Below are positions 8,511-19,909 of a DNA stretch of 64,000 nt, piece after piece. The notes under the pieces are model-generated. The model was not told the origin of the DNA. It saw only the letters and a program-made list of their open reading frames with translations, and did no database searches. How positions within the stretch are numbered: position 1 is the first letter of the stretch; every line of letters begins with the position of its first letter. Position numbers and translations under genes: made by a program. The DNA is from Fimbriimonadaceae bacterium (lineage in GTDB: Bacteria > Armatimonadota > Fimbriimonadia > Fimbriimonadales > Fimbriimonadaceae), in the NCBI GenBank assembly GCA_022843485.1, contig JALHNM010000004.1:124001-188000 (forward strand), given 5' to 3'.

Positions 8511-9104
8511 TTACTGCTGAGTCGCGAAGCTCGTGAGGTAGACCTTGAGGACCGGGCCGGTCTGCGAGTCCCACGACTCGTCGATCACCTCGACCTCTTC
8601 TTCCTCGTCCGATTCGCCCTTCTTCTTCGACTTCTTGTCCTCTTCTTTGTCCTTGTCCTTTTCTTTGTCTTTGTCTTTGTCCTTGTCTTTGGGGGCGACT
8701 TTGTTGATGGCCTCGGCCAACTCCCTGCGAAGGGCATCCTTGCCCGCCGGGGTCCCGATCTCAGCGAGCGACTTCGAGCTTAGGACGGTAACGATCGCGT
8801 CCTTGACCGGGGCCGGGGCTTCTTCCTTCCCCTTACCCTCGCCACCCTTGTCCTTAGAGAGGTAGGCGTCCTTAGCGAGGTGCACGGCGATCTCCGCCCG
8901 GAGGTAGGTGCGCCCGTCGGCCAGGTTCACCAGGAACTCGCCGAGCGGCTTGATCTCGCCGAGTTCGATGGCGGGCTCTTCCTTCTTGTCCCCGCCGCCG
9001 CCCATCTTCATGCCGAAGAAGCCTCCGGCAGCGAGCATCGCCACCAGGGCGATGATCATCGGGAGTTTTCCTTTCTTCTTGGGGGCCTCTGCTGCTTCTG
9101 CCAT
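8511..9104 (-). CDS. fliL: FliL-like flagellar basal-body-associated protein
   Basis: 197 residues. A short lysine-rich N-terminus precedes one membrane segment (MIIALVAMLAAGGFFGM, about 16-32), followed by the FliL-type core EIKPLGEFLVNLADGRTYLRAEIAVHL and a C-terminal VLKVYLTSFATQQ that fits the end of FliL. FliL sits at the stator in the periplasm and supports motor torque. Between core halves there is a lineage-type insert of alternating lysine and acidic residues (about 135-175), encoded by a hexanucleotide repeat. No other flagellar gene is in the window. The ATG at 9104 is chosen because it immediately precedes the conserved topology and has GAGG upstream. Confidence 0.75.
   Translation of the reverse strand: MAEAAEAPKKKGKLPMIIALVAMLAAGGFFGMKMGGGGDKKEEPAIELGEIKPLGEFLVNLADGRTYLRAEIAVHLAKDAYLSKDKGGEGKGKEEAPAPVKDAIVTVLSSKSLAEIGTPAGKDALRRELAEAINKVAPKDKDKDKDKEKDKDKEEDKKSKKKGESDEEEEVEVIDESWDSQTGPVLKVYLTSFATQQ
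8638..8694 (-). repeat. Hexanucleotide repeat encoding Lys-Asp/Lys-Glu units inside fliL
   Basis: On the coding strand, units of AARGAC/AARGAA repeat about nine times and encode KDKDKDKEKD-type sequence. Such tracts can vary in unit number by slippage without breaking the frame. Confidence 0.7.
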
Positions 9105-9221
9105 AGGGGTCGCCTCTAGGAGTGGTGTTCCGTGTTTCGGCGGGGAACCCCTACTGGGCCCAGCCTCTCGACCTACCCGCAATCCGGCCCATGGGGGTTC
9201 AAAAACGGGGCCCGAACCCCC

Positions 9222-9227
9222 TACACT
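9222..9227 (+). promoter_or_regulatory. -10 box TACACT for leaderless rocD mRNA
   Basis: TACACT lies 7 nt before the ATG at 9235; no Shine-Dalgarno is present. Confidence 0.5.
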
Positions 9228-9234
9228 CTCTCTT

Positions 9235-10509
9235 ATGGCCTCGACCACCCACCTGAGCCTCTGGGAAGAGATCGCGAAGTTCGGCGTCCCGACCCTCGCC
9301 CGCGGGCTCACCGACGCCGAAGCAGTGCAGATGACCGAGCGGTACGGAGCCCATAACTACAAGCCGCTCCCGGTCAACATCGTCCGCGGGGACGGGGCCG
9401 AGGCGTGGGACGGCTCGGGCAAGCGCTACATCGACTGCGTCGGTGCCTACTCGGCCGTGGCCCACGGGCACCTGAGCGAGAAGGTCGTCGCCTCGATCCA
9501 CGAGCAGCTCGAGCGGCTCAGCCTCACGAGCCGGGCCTTCTATACGAGCGAGGTCGCCCTCTTCATGAAGGGGCTCGCCGAGTACTGCGACCTCGACATG
9601 GTCTGCCCGATGAACACCGGCGCCGAGGCGAACGAGACCTGCATCAAGCTCGCCCGGAAGTGGGCCTACACGGTCAAGGGCGTCCCGGAGGATCAGGCTG
9701 AGATCATTGTCTGCGACGGCAACTTCCACGGCCGGACGACCACGATCGTGGGCTTTAGCAGCGAACCGGGCTACAAGAAGAACTTCGGCCCGTTCACGCC
9801 CGGGTTCGTGACCGCCCCCTTCGGCGACGCGGAAGCCTTTGAGGCGGCGATCACGCCCCACACGGCGGCGTTCCTCGTCGAGCCGATCCAGGCCGAGGGG
9901 GGGATCATCATCCCGCCGGACGGCTGGATGGAGCAGGTGCGCCGGATCTGCGACAAGCACCGTGTGCTCTTGATCTGGGACGAGGTCCAGACCGGCTTCT
10001 GCCGCACCGGCCGCCGGTTCGCGTGGCAGTACGAGGACGCGAGGCCGGACCTCCTCGCCGTCGGCAAGCCCCTCGGCGGTGGGATCATGCCCGTGTCCGC
10101 AGCGGTGGGACGGGCGGAGGTCATGGAGGTGTTCAAACCGGGCGACCACGGGTCGACTTTCGGTGGGAACCCGCTAGGGGCAGTCGTTGCCCTCACTGCG
10201 CTCGCCGAGATGGAGCTCGAAGACTTCGCGGGACGGGCGGTGCGGGCTGGGGAGCGGTTCGTGGCTGGCCTCCGCTCGCTCGAGTCCCCCCACATCAAAG
10301 AGGTCCGTGCCCGGGGCCTGCTCGTTGGGATGGAAGTCCAGGACGAGGTCGATTCGTACGAGCTGACCCACAACTTTCTGCACTTTGGGGTTCTGACCAA
10401 GGAGACCCGGCACCGCACGTTCCGCTTCACGCCGCCGATCGTGATCGAGGACTCGCAGGTAGACGAGGCGGTGGAACGGGTGGGGATGGCCCTGAAGGCC
10501 CTGGTGTGA
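9235..10509 (+). CDS. rocD: Ornithine--oxo-acid aminotransferase (class III, PLP-dependent)
   Basis: 424 residues. The sequence follows ornithine aminotransferase closely from YGAHNYKPLPVNIVRGDG through YIDCVGAYSAVAHGH, MNTGAEANETCIKLARKW and DGNFHGRTTTIVGFS. The PLP-binding lysine is in DLLAVGKPLGGGIMPVSA (about residue 282), with the cofactor aspartate in LIWDEVQTGFCRTG. It moves the delta-amino group of ornithine to 2-oxoglutarate, giving glutamate semialdehyde and glutamate in arginine/proline metabolism. The start follows a TACACT box by 7 nt. A much longer in-frame upstream extension crosses the divergent fliL gene and is rejected. Confidence 0.92.
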   Translation: MASTTHLSLWEEIAKFGVPTLARGLTDAEAVQMTERYGAHNYKPLPVNIVRGDGAEAWDGSGKRYIDCVGAYSAVAHGHLSEKVVASIHEQLERLSLTSRAFYTSEVALFMKGLAEYCDLDMVCPMNTGAEANETCIKLARKWAYTVKGVPEDQAEIIVCDGNFHGRTTTIVGFSSEPGYKKNFGPFTPGFVTAPFGDAEAFEAAITPHTAAFLVEPIQAEGGIIIPPDGWMEQVRRICDKHRVLLIWDEVQTGFCRTGRRFAWQYEDARPDLLAVGKPLGGGIMPVSAAVGRAEVMEVFKPGDHGSTFGGNPLGAVVALTALAEMELEDFAGRAVRAGERFVAGLRSLESPHIKEVRARGLLVGMEVQDEVDSYELTHNFLHFGVLTKETRHRTFRFTPPIVIEDSQVDEAVERVGMALKALV

Positions 10510-10540
10510 TCAGCAGTTCAAGGAGGCGGCCTGCGGACCG

Positions 10541-10604
10541 CGGCGCAGCCCCGCGCCGTGGCACGGCCGTCCCGGCCGTGGTCCCCTGGGCGTCCCGCCC
10601 GGGG
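10541..10604 (+). repeat. Cluster of three short intergenic hairpins (REP-like)
   Basis: Three adjoining inverted repeats: arms CGGCGC/GCGCCG (10541-10558), CACGGCC/GGCCGTG (10562-10580), and CCTGGGCG/CGCCCGGG (about 10585-10603). The order hairpin, TGGTCCC-like linker, hairpin mirrors the repeats at 26925, 52384 and 54779 although the stem sequences differ. Confidence 0.55.
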
Positions 10605-10615
10605 GAGGTTCTCCC

Positions 10616-11113
10616 GTGAGCCGCCCCACGCCCGACCCCGTCAGCCCGGGCCAGGAGTCGGTCTGGGACTACCCCCGGCCACCGCGACTCGAACCCACCG
10701 CGAAACGGATCGTCGTCGAGTTCGAAGGGCGGGTCGTCGCCGAGTCCGTCCAGGCCCTGCGCCTGCTTGAGACGAGCCACCCGCCGACCTACTACCTGCC
10801 CCCCGATGACGTGGACGCGACGCTTGTGAGGCCCGCAACGGGCTCGAGCTTCTGCGAGTGGAAGGGGTCGGCCGCGTATTGGGACGTTGTCGTTGGGCTT
10901 CGGGTCGCTTCTCGGGCGGCCTGGAGCTATCCACACCCCACTCCCGAGTACGGGGCGCTCACCGGCCACCTCGCGTTCTACTGCGGCCTGATGGATCGGT
11001 GCCTCGTCGACGGGGAAGTAGCCCGCCCCCAGCCGGGTGGGTTCTACGGTGGCTGGGTCACCAGCGATCTGTCCGGCCCGTTCAAGGGCGTCCCCGGCTC
11101 CCAGGGTTGGTAA
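10616..11113 (+). CDS. DUF427 family protein
   Basis: 165 residues matching DUF427 (PF04248 type): KRIVVEFEGRVVAESVQALRLLETSHPPTYYLPPDDV, then SFCEWKGSAAYWDV and, near the end, WSYPHPTPEYGALTGHLAFYC. The fold is a small beta-barrel-like domain; the function of the family is not established. The GTG start at 10616 has GGGGGAGG a few bases upstream, and the gene follows a cluster of hairpins that may end rocD transcription. Nothing else ties it to a pathway. Confidence 0.8.
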   Translation: MSRPTPDPVSPGQESVWDYPRPPRLEPTAKRIVVEFEGRVVAESVQALRLLETSHPPTYYLPPDDVDATLVRPATGSSFCEWKGSAAYWDVVVGLRVASRAAWSYPHPTPEYGALTGHLAFYCGLMDRCLVDGEVARPQPGGFYGGWVTSDLSGPFKGVPGSQGW

Positions 11114-11188
11114 CCAGGTCCCCCCGGCGGCCGCCGCAGTGCCCGAGGCCGCCTCCCCTGGCCCCGCCACAAGTATCATGGGCTCAGG

Positions 11189-11860
11189 ATGAAGCTCTTC
11201 CTCGATACGGGTGACGTCGACGAGGTGCGCCGCGCGGCCGAACTCGGCGTGATCGACGGCGTGACCACCAACCCCACCCTCATCGCCAAGGCGGGGAAGG
11301 GGTTCCGCGAGACGGTCCTCGCGATCTGCGCGGCCTGCCCAGGGGGCGCGATCAGCGCGGAGGTCGTCGCCACCGACTACGACACGATGCTCAAGGAGGC
11401 GCTTGAGATCGCGAGTTGGCACGACCAGATCGTCGTGAAGGTGCCGCTCATCGAACCGGGCGTCCGCCTCGTCTCGACGCTCTCCGAGCGGGGGATCCGG
11501 ACGAACGTCACCCTCGTCTTCAGCGTGAGCCAGGCCCTCCTTGCCGCCAAGGCGGGTGCGACCTACATCAGCAACTTCGTCGGACGGGTCGACGACGTGT
11601 CCGGGGACGGCATGGAGGCGGTCGCCGCCACCGTCGAGATGGTCGAGAGCTATGGGTTCGAGAGCGAGGTCCTCGTGGCCAGCGTCCGCCACCCCCAGCA
11701 CGTCGTCCAGGCCATGGCCGCGCGCGCCCACGTCGCCACGATGCCGTACAGCGTCATCGCCCAGCTCTTCAAGCACCCTCTCACCGACATCGGGCTCCAC
11801 CGCTTCCTCGACGACTGGAACAAGGCCGGGCTCAGCATCTTCAGCACGGTGACGGCATGA
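11189..11860 (+). CDS. fsa: Fructose-6-phosphate aldolase/transaldolase (small TalC-like type)
   Basis: 223 residues, typical of the short transaldolase/FSA subfamily. MKLFLDTGDVDEVRRAAELGVIDGVTTNPTLIAK is the diagnostic N-terminus; the Schiff-base lysine is in IVVKVPL (about residue 91), followed by GIRTNVTLVFSVSQALLAAKAGATYISNFVGRVDD. It acts in the pentose phosphate pathway or as an aldolase; the sequence alone does not separate the two activities. TATCAT lies 9 nt before the ATG. It is the first gene of a three-gene operon with ATGA overlaps at both junctions. Confidence 0.9.
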   Translation: MKLFLDTGDVDEVRRAAELGVIDGVTTNPTLIAKAGKGFRETVLAICAACPGGAISAEVVATDYDTMLKEALEIASWHDQIVVKVPLIEPGVRLVSTLSERGIRTNVTLVFSVSQALLAAKAGATYISNFVGRVDDVSGDGMEAVAATVEMVESYGFESEVLVASVRHPQHVVQAMAARAHVATMPYSVIAQLFKHPLTDIGLHRFLDDWNKAGLSIFSTVTA

Positions 11861-12498
11861 GGCTCGTCTGGCTAACCCTGTCCATCGCCTTGGTCGCCCT
11901 TGGGTGCTCGCCGGGTGCTTCGACCACCAAGGTCGAGCCCCCGTCGTCCGCCCCGGTGGCCGCCGCGCCGACTGAGCCCGCGTCGCCGGAGACGGCCCCG
12001 AGCACGAGCGCCCCGACGACCCTGGCCGCCCCGCCTCCGGTCACCGCGAAGCCAGAGGCCGACCCCGCCCCCAAGAAGCCGTCCCGGCCCAAGCCGGACC
12101 CGACGAACGTCGCTAAGGCCGACCCTGCACTCTTCGGGACCTACCGTTTGGTCCTGACCGCCGCCCAGAAGAAGCAGCTCGACGACGGGATCAAGGACCT
12201 CGAGAAGCGAGCGGCGGACGGGGATTCCCAGGCCCAACAGATGCTCCCGATGGCCAAGCAGGTGGCCCAGGCAACGATGAACACGACCCTCGTCCTTGGT
12301 CGCGATGGCCGCTTCCGTGCCAACACCGCGAACCAGGCGGCGACCGGGGTCTTCACCGTCAGCGGGAACACGGTCACGATGACGCCGGACGAGGCGCAAC
12401 CCGGTGCCCCTCCGGCGACGGTCCTCACGTACGACAAGGCTGCCCGGACGCTCTCGACCCAAGCGGCCGAGGAGACGATCGTCTTCCGCAAGCTATGA
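11857..12498 (+). CDS. Lipoprotein with Pro/Ala-rich linker, function unknown
   Basis: 213 residues. The signal peptide ends in a lipobox, LVALGC, at residues about 12-17, predicting lipid attachment. Residues 25-90 are a Pro/Ala/Thr/Lys-rich linker, probably crossing the periplasm or cell wall. The C-terminal 120 residues form a small domain beginning ALFGTYRLVLTAAQKKQLDDGI and ending in short beta strands (GRDGRFRANTANQAATGVFTVSGNTVTM), similar in style to lipocalin-like or META-type stress domains, but I do not recognise the family. The start overlaps the transaldolase stop (ATGA), and its own stop overlaps the DinB gene. Confidence 0.75.
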   Translation: MRLVWLTLSIALVALGCSPGASTTKVEPPSSAPVAAAPTEPASPETAPSTSAPTTLAAPPPVTAKPEADPAPKKPSRPKPDPTNVAKADPALFGTYRLVLTAAQKKQLDDGIKDLEKRAADGDSQAQQMLPMAKQVAQATMNTTLVLGRDGRFRANTANQAATGVFTVSGNTVTMTPDEAQPGAPPATVLTYDKAARTLSTQAAEETIVFRKL

Positions 12499-12983
12499 GC
12501 ACCGCGGCCCGGATCCAGGACCAGACCGTCAAGCTCACGCAGCGGGCGGTGGACGACTTGATCCGGGCCGTCGAGGCCCTGCCCCCCGACCGCCGCGACT
12601 GGAAGCCCGCCGAGACGGCCCGGTCCGCACTCGACCAGCTCCGCGAGGTGGCGGTCGCGCCCGATTGGTTCGTGCCCATCCTAGAGAGCGGGGTCGCGTC
12701 CCAGTTCACCGACCACGACCGGCGGGCCCTCCTCGAGGCCCGGCGCGAGCTGGACACCTTTGAGAAGTGCCGCGAGCGGGCCCTCGCCTCCACGAGCAGG
12801 CTCTGCGCCGCGATCAGCACCCTCCCCGACTCCCGCCTCTCCGACGAGGTCCGCCTACCGTTCGGCGGGGGCCAGATCGCGACCGTCGCCGACGTGGCCG
12901 GGCTCCACTACTGGAACGCGACGTACCACCTCGGGCAGGTCAACTACATCCAGACGCTCCTCGGCGACCTCGCCATGCACTGA
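12495..12983 (+). CDS. DinB/YfiT-like four-helix-bundle protein
   Basis: 162 residues with the DinB superfamily pattern: a helical bundle, an internal LDQLREVAVAPDWFVPIL segment in place of the usual first-histidine helix, and a C-terminal LHYWNATYHLGQVNYIQTLLGD in which the paired histidines would bind a divalent metal. Members include thiol-dependent S-transferases and metal-dependent hydrolases; no substrate can be inferred. The first expected histidine (usually in a VAHL motif) appears to be replaced (LREVAVA), so metal binding may be incomplete. It is the last gene of the operon, overlapping the lipoprotein gene by four bases. Confidence 0.75.
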   Translation: MSTAARIQDQTVKLTQRAVDDLIRAVEALPPDRRDWKPAETARSALDQLREVAVAPDWFVPILESGVASQFTDHDRRALLEARRELDTFEKCRERALASTSRLCAAISTLPDSRLSDEVRLPFGGGQIATVADVAGLHYWNATYHLGQVNYIQTLLGDLAMH

Positions 12984-13064
12984 CCAAGCTTGCGGTCGTG
13001 ACCGCAATACTGCGGGGCACGATTCGTTGTGGTTTCGTGTATCCTTTCCGAGTCTCGGAGCACG

Positions 13065-15227
13065 ATGCCCATGAAGCCGAACCTAAGATTCGCCCCCCGG
13101 CCGCTCGCCTTCCTCGCGCTTGCTGCCCTCGGTCTTCCCGCGGCCGCCGCGAAGATCGACCCCGTCCTCCTCGCGCAGCTCGACCAGGCTCGCGGGAGTC
13201 AGGTGGACGTTGTGGTCTACCTGAGCCGGCAGCACACCGCCGAAGCCTCGGCCCGGCTCGCCCCGGTCTGGCAGCCTCGGATCGACATCGCCGCGGAGGA
13301 CTTGCGCCAGGCCGCCATCGCCCTACGGCCCGCCGGGAGCCTCAGGCCCGACGAAGAGGTCGCCCTGGCCCAGTCCGGCCGGCTCCAGGCCGGGGCCGAG
13401 CGGTTGCGCCCGCTGGCGGCCCGTGTGGACGCCCTGCGGACGGCCTACCAGAACGCCGTGGTCGCCCAAGCACGTGCCGCCTCGACCTTCGACTTCGCCG
13501 CCGCCCGAGCCTGGGTGGCGTCCCTTGGCGGTAGGGTGACCGGCGAGACCCTCGTCGTCTCGACGCTCGCCGTCCGCGTGCCCGCCGATCAGGTGCGACG
13601 CCTCGCCTCGAGCCCGGACGTCGCGATGGTCGGTACCGACCTCGAAGGCCGGACCGAGCTCCGCTATTCCGGGGCTGCCCTCGGCGCCCCCACCTTCTGG
13701 ACGAACGGCGTCACCGGAGGTCAGTTCGACGTCGGCGTCCTGGACACAGGCGTGTTCCAAGGGCACCCGGCCTTCGCCGGGTGGCGGTTCGAGAGCAACA
13801 TCGGGACGACCGACTCCGACGGCCACGGGAGCCACGTCGGTGGGATCATGGGCTCGCGCGACACCGTCCTCCGAGGCATGGCCTTCGGTGGCGACACGAT
13901 GAGCGTCTCGCGTGCCGGGGCCGAATCGACGTCGATGAGCGGCATGAACTGGCTCATGACCGGCACCACGGAAAGGGCCGAGAACGTCAACTACAGCTTC
14001 GGTAACGGCACGGCGAACGCCAGCGACTACCGGCCGATCGACCAGTTCTTCGACGGGGTCTGCGACACGTTCTCGGTCATGGTCTCAAAGTCGACGGGTA
14101 ACGGCGGGTTCAGCACGGGCGCCCCGACGATCACCCACCCCGCACCGGCCTTCAACCTCATGGCCGTGGCGAGCGTCTGGGACACGGCGGACACGAACCG
14201 GGCGAACGACCGCATCAGCTCCTTCAGCAGCACGGGCCCGACGCTCGCTGGGCGCAAGAAGCCCGACCTCGCCACCCCCGGCGAGAGCATCGAATCGTGC
14301 GGGCGGACCGGCGGGTTCGTCTCGCTCAGCGGGACGAGCATGGCCGCCCCCCACGCCGGCGGGTCCATCGTGCTCCTCATGGACCGGGGCACCCCGAGCC
14401 CGCTCGCGGCCAAGGCCGTGCTCATCAACACGGCGGACGCGATCGATTCGCGCAACACGAGTGGCACCGGGGACGACACCCCGATCGCCGGTTCGTTCTG
14501 GGACCGCCGCTACGGGTGGGGCTACGCGAACCTGAGCCGGGCCTACACCCTTGCCCCCGACGTCCAGCTCCGCGACCTTGCCGCGCCCGCCCAGGGCGGC
14601 CGGAGCTTCCAGCTCTTCCGGAACTTCATGTTCGCCAACGAGAAGGCGACGCTGGCCTGGAACCGGGTGGTCGCCTTCAACGGCAACGCCTACCCGTCTA
14701 TCGTCCGCAACCTGAGCAACCTCGACCTGTTCGGCTACCGGGCAGCCACGAACGCCTCGGTGGGCCAGAGCGCCTCGACGATCGACAACGTCGAGCAGCT
14801 CTCCTCCAACACGGAAGGGGACGTCGTGCTCAAGGTGGCGGCGACGGGCTCGTTCGACCCGAACGTCACGAGCCAGCGCTTCGCCCTCGCCGGCCAGGAA
14901 GGGCTCGTCCCCGCGACGGGGCCGGTCTTCACCGCCTCCTTCCAGTCGGAGCTCACCTTCATCTGGTCGGCCCCGTTCCGGGTCTGGGTCACGGTGCGCA
15001 ACACCGGGGACCTCTCGGCGTTCGCGACGTCCGTCCGGTTCGACGGCTACGAGATCCTGGAGGGCCCGCAGACGGTAGACCTCGGCACCGTCCTCCCTGG
15101 GGCGGAGACCCGGCTGGAGTGGCGGGTGCGCCGCCGCCTCTCGGTCGGGAACGACCCAGTGCGGGTGACGGTGTCGAGCGACTCCTACGGCGAGGCCTGG
15201 CGCTGGGTCCTGCGCGAGCGGGACTGA
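13065..15227 (+). CDS. Secreted subtilisin-like serine protease (S8)
   Basis: 720 residues. A signal peptide (FLALAALGLPAAAAK) is followed by a propeptide-like region to about 200. The S8 catalytic triad is visible: Asp in VGVLDTGV (about 227), His in DSDGHGSHVGGI (about 254) and Ser in SLSGTSMAAPHAGG (about 425), with the oxyanion-hole Asn in KSTGNGG. After the catalytic domain about 230 residues of beta-rich sequence follow, ending without a PEP-CTERM tag. The enzyme is expected outside the cytoplasm. CTCGGAG lies before ATG 13065; a second ATG six bases later is equally possible. A hairpin follows the stop. Confidence 0.9.
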   Translation: MPMKPNLRFAPRPLAFLALAALGLPAAAAKIDPVLLAQLDQARGSQVDVVVYLSRQHTAEASARLAPVWQPRIDIAAEDLRQAAIALRPAGSLRPDEEVALAQSGRLQAGAERLRPLAARVDALRTAYQNAVVAQARAASTFDFAAARAWVASLGGRVTGETLVVSTLAVRVPADQVRRLASSPDVAMVGTDLEGRTELRYSGAALGAPTFWTNGVTGGQFDVGVLDTGVFQGHPAFAGWRFESNIGTTDSDGHGSHVGGIMGSRDTVLRGMAFGGDTMSVSRAGAESTSMSGMNWLMTGTTERAENVNYSFGNGTANASDYRPIDQFFDGVCDTFSVMVSKSTGNGGFSTGAPTITHPAPAFNLMAVASVWDTADTNRANDRISSFSSTGPTLAGRKKPDLATPGESIESCGRTGGFVSLSGTSMAAPHAGGSIVLLMDRGTPSPLAAKAVLINTADAIDSRNTSGTGDDTPIAGSFWDRRYGWGYANLSRAYTLAPDVQLRDLAAPAQGGRSFQLFRNFMFANEKATLAWNRVVAFNGNAYPSIVRNLSNLDLFGYRAATNASVGQSASTIDNVEQLSSNTEGDVVLKVAATGSFDPNVTSQRFALAGQEGLVPATGPVFTASFQSELTFIWSAPFRVWVTVRNTGDLSAFATSVRFDGYEILEGPQTVDLGTVLPGAETRLEWRVRRRLSVGNDPVRVTVSSDSYGEAWRWVLRERD

Positions 15228-15250
15228 GCCCTCTCTAGGCTCGCGAGAGC

Positions 15251-15290
15251 GGCCCAGGGCCCTTACCGGGTGAGGCTCTGGGCCCATTCT
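15251..15290 (+). terminator. Probable terminator after the S8 protease gene
   Basis: Arms GGCCCAGGGCC (15251-15261) and GGCTCTGGGCC (15274-15284) form a stem with one mismatch, followed by CATTCTTCC. Confidence 0.6.
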
Positions 15291-15311
15291 TCCGATTCTT
15301 CGCCCCAGGCC

Positions 15312-15340
15312 TTGACTGGACGCTCAGGGACTGGTATCAT
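15312..15340 (+). promoter_or_regulatory. Housekeeping sigma promoter of the 23S-5S rRNA operon
   Basis: TTGACT (15312-15317), 17-bp spacer, TATCAT (15335-15340). Transcription should start near 15347, about 115 nt before mature 23S rRNA. Confidence 0.8.
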
Positions 15341-15398
15341 CCCCTTTCGCCGATGACCTCCGGGTCGGAAGGCGACCCCTCGAGAGCGGGGGCACTTT

Positions 15399-15443
15399 GA
15401 CAGCCGCATAGTGGTCGTTGGACGCGCGTTAAAGGCACCGAGT
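15399..15443 (+). other. 5-prime arm of the 23S rRNA processing stem
   Basis: This 45-nt arm pairs with 18354-18398: ten pairs, a 4x4 internal loop, then 31 positions with a single mismatch (A15422). A stem enclosing 23S rRNA is the usual RNase III-type processing site. Confidence 0.85.
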
Positions 15444-15461
15444 TAAGAAGGACGCTTTACA

Positions 15462-18345
<2,884 letters not shown>

Positions 18346-18353
18346 GCTCCTAC

Positions 18354-18398
18354 ACTCGGTGCCTTTAACGCGCGCCCAACGACCAAAGTGCGGCTGTC
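18354..18398 (+). other. 3-prime arm of the 23S rRNA processing stem
   Basis: Reverse complement of 15399-15443 at about 40 of 45 positions. Confidence 0.85.
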
Positions 18399-18444
18399 TA
18401 AGCGCCTCAACACCCGGAAGGGGATACAAGCGCATAACGGTTTC

Positions 18445-18566
<122 letters not shown>

Positions 18567-18578
18567 GAAGACTTGCAG

Positions 18579-18610
18579 ACGACGGCCCCGAAAGGGGCCG
18601 TCCGTCGTTT
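18579..18610 (+). terminator. rRNA operon terminator
   Basis: ACGGCCCC-GAAA-GGGGCCGT, extended by flanking GACG/CGTC pairing and ending in TTT. A GNRA tetraloop caps the stem. Confidence 0.85.
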
Positions 18611-18668
18611 ATCCCCGGGTGATTTACCGGTTTCGAGCCAAAGCCGGTACCGAACACAGCCCCGGCGC

Positions 18669-18697
18669 TTGGTTGTGAATTCGTATTCGTGTACAGT
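18669..18697 (+). promoter_or_regulatory. Promoter with embedded operator-like repeat for the PEP-CTERM gene
   Basis: TTGGTT (18669-18674), 17-bp spacer, TACAGT (18692-18697). The spacer holds GAATTCGTATTC (18677-18688), an imperfect palindrome of the form GAAT-N4-ATTC that matches the sugar-transporter site at 6505 except for one base. Confidence 0.55.
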
Positions 18698-18755
18698 CCT
18701 CTACGGAAGGCGCCGAGTGTTCGAGGCAGCCGACCACTTGGAGAGGCAACACCAC

Positions 18756-19682
18756 ATGAGACTCAACCGACTCGCGCTCGTCGCCGTCGCTAGCGCGGCG
18801 ACCCTGACCCTGGCGCAGGCTGAAGGGATCGACGGTATCCGAGGGGGCACCTACGACAGCTCCCTCCGCGCCACCCAGCGAACGGCCACCGGCTTCGGCG
18901 ACAACTTTAGCGAACTGAACAACGCCTACGCCTATACCGACGGGAACGTCCTGAACCTGTTCGTCGGCGGTAACCTCGAAGGGAACGGCAACACCTTCGA
19001 GATGTTCATCGACTCGAAGACCGGCGGCCAGCGCACCCTCACCGGCGATAACCAGATCGTCGACCCGGACGGTGCCGGCGATGCCGGTGGCGCCCTCGGC
19101 GGCAACCGCATGCAGGGCCTCACGTTCAGCACGGGGTTCGAAGCGGACTTCTACTTCACGATGCGCCGGAACGGGAACACCCTCTCGGCCTTCTGGGGCG
19201 TGATCGGAGGCGCCGGCAACGGCGTCGTGCTCGATAACTCGGTGCTCGGGATTAAGTACGGCTACGATAACTCCAACACGGGCGGCGTCGGCGGCTTCGC
19301 GGGCAACACCCCGCTCCTGCCCCCGAACGACCCGGCGATCGCCGCCGTCGGCACGGGACTCGAGATCCAGATCCCCCTCGCCGAGATCCAGGCCAGCATC
19401 GGCCGCGACCTCATGATCACCGCCTTCGTCAACGGCGGCCGCCACGACTACGCCAGCAACCAGTTCCTGGCGAACAACCCGCAGGGCGGTCTCCCCGGCG
19501 ACATCAACGGCAACCAGCGAGGCAACCTCGGCGGCGACGGGAACGGGAACTTCACCGGTGGCCGGGTCAACTTCACGATCGACGACGGCACGTACTTCAA
19601 CGTAGACGTCGTTCCCGAGCCGGCCACGATGATCGCGCTCGGCACCGGTCTCCTCGCCCTCGCCCGGCGACGCAAGGCCTAA
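18756..19682 (+). CDS. Secreted PEP-CTERM-anchored protein
   Basis: 308 residues: signal peptide LALVAVASAATLTLAQA, a beta-rich body with repeated Gly/Asn stretches (NLFVGGNLEGNGNTFEMFIDSKTGG), and a C-terminal tripartite sorting signal: VPEPATM, a hydrophobic segment ALGTGLLALA and the basic tail RRRKA. PEP-CTERM signals are processed by exosortase at the cytoplasmic membrane, so the mature protein is exported and probably surface bound. The exosortase gene is not in the window. GAGAGG precedes the ATG by 9 nt. The gene stands alone, with a promoter holding a putative operator and a strong terminator, and lies just after the rRNA operon. Confidence 0.85.
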   Translation: MRLNRLALVAVASAATLTLAQAEGIDGIRGGTYDSSLRATQRTATGFGDNFSELNNAYAYTDGNVLNLFVGGNLEGNGNTFEMFIDSKTGGQRTLTGDNQIVDPDGAGDAGGALGGNRMQGLTFSTGFEADFYFTMRRNGNTLSAFWGVIGGAGNGVVLDNSVLGIKYGYDNSNTGGVGGFAGNTPLLPPNDPAIAAVGTGLEIQIPLAEIQASIGRDLMITAFVNGGRHDYASNQFLANNPQGGLPGDINGNQRGNLGGDGNGNFTGGRVNFTIDDGTYFNVDVVPEPATMIALGTGLLALARRRKA

Positions 19683-19710
19683 GTCGGTCACCACCTGGCA
19701 CCCAAGAGAG

Positions 19711-19746
19711 GCGCCCTCCCCGGCTTCGGCCGGGCGAGGGCGCTTT
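19711..19746 (+). terminator. Intrinsic terminator of the PEP-CTERM gene
   Basis: GCGCCCTC-CCCGGC-TTCG-GCCGGG-CGAGGGCGC followed by TTTCT; a TTCG tetraloop and a near-perfect 15-bp stem. Confidence 0.88.
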
Positions 19747-19787
19747 CTACGTCGTGGGGCCGTCTGGCAGGCGACCCGTCGTGCTCC

Positions 19788-19856
19788 TTAGGAGCAGCCG
19801 GTCAGAACGACAGCCAGGATGCCGAGCAGGCCGAAAAGCAGCGTGAGTTTGCCCAT
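19788..19856 (-). CDS. 22-residue lipoprotein-like microprotein
   Basis: The frame encodes MGKLTLLFGLLGILAVVLTGCS and then TAA. It consists only of a positively charged start, a hydrophobic stretch and a lipobox-like LTGC one residue from the end, so after signal peptidase II only Cys-Ser with lipid would remain. A strong Shine-Dalgarno (GGGAGG, plus-strand 19866-19871) lies about 9 nt before the ATG, which argues for real translation. Upstream are a -10-like TAATGT (19876-19881, minus strand) and a 7-bp hairpin (19910-19927). It resembles entericidin-like small lipoproteins in layout but not clearly in sequence. It lies between the ROK kinase gene and the convergent PEP-CTERM gene. Role unknown. 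Confidence 0.5.
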   Translation of the reverse strand: MGKLTLLFGLLGILAVVLTGCS

Positions 19857-19909
19857 GGTGTTCACCTCCCGCCAGACATTACGCCCCAGCGCGTCCCAGA
19901 GCACCATGA

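Noticed and set aside
9105-9311. Upstream extension of the fliL frame
   Set aside because: It crosses the promoter and start of rocD on the other strand and precedes the natural FliL start with unrelated sequence.
18916-19682. PEP-CTERM protein as part of an exosortase locus
   Set aside because: No exosortase, PrsK/PrsR or polysaccharide biosynthesis gene is nearby; it is a stand-alone substrate gene.
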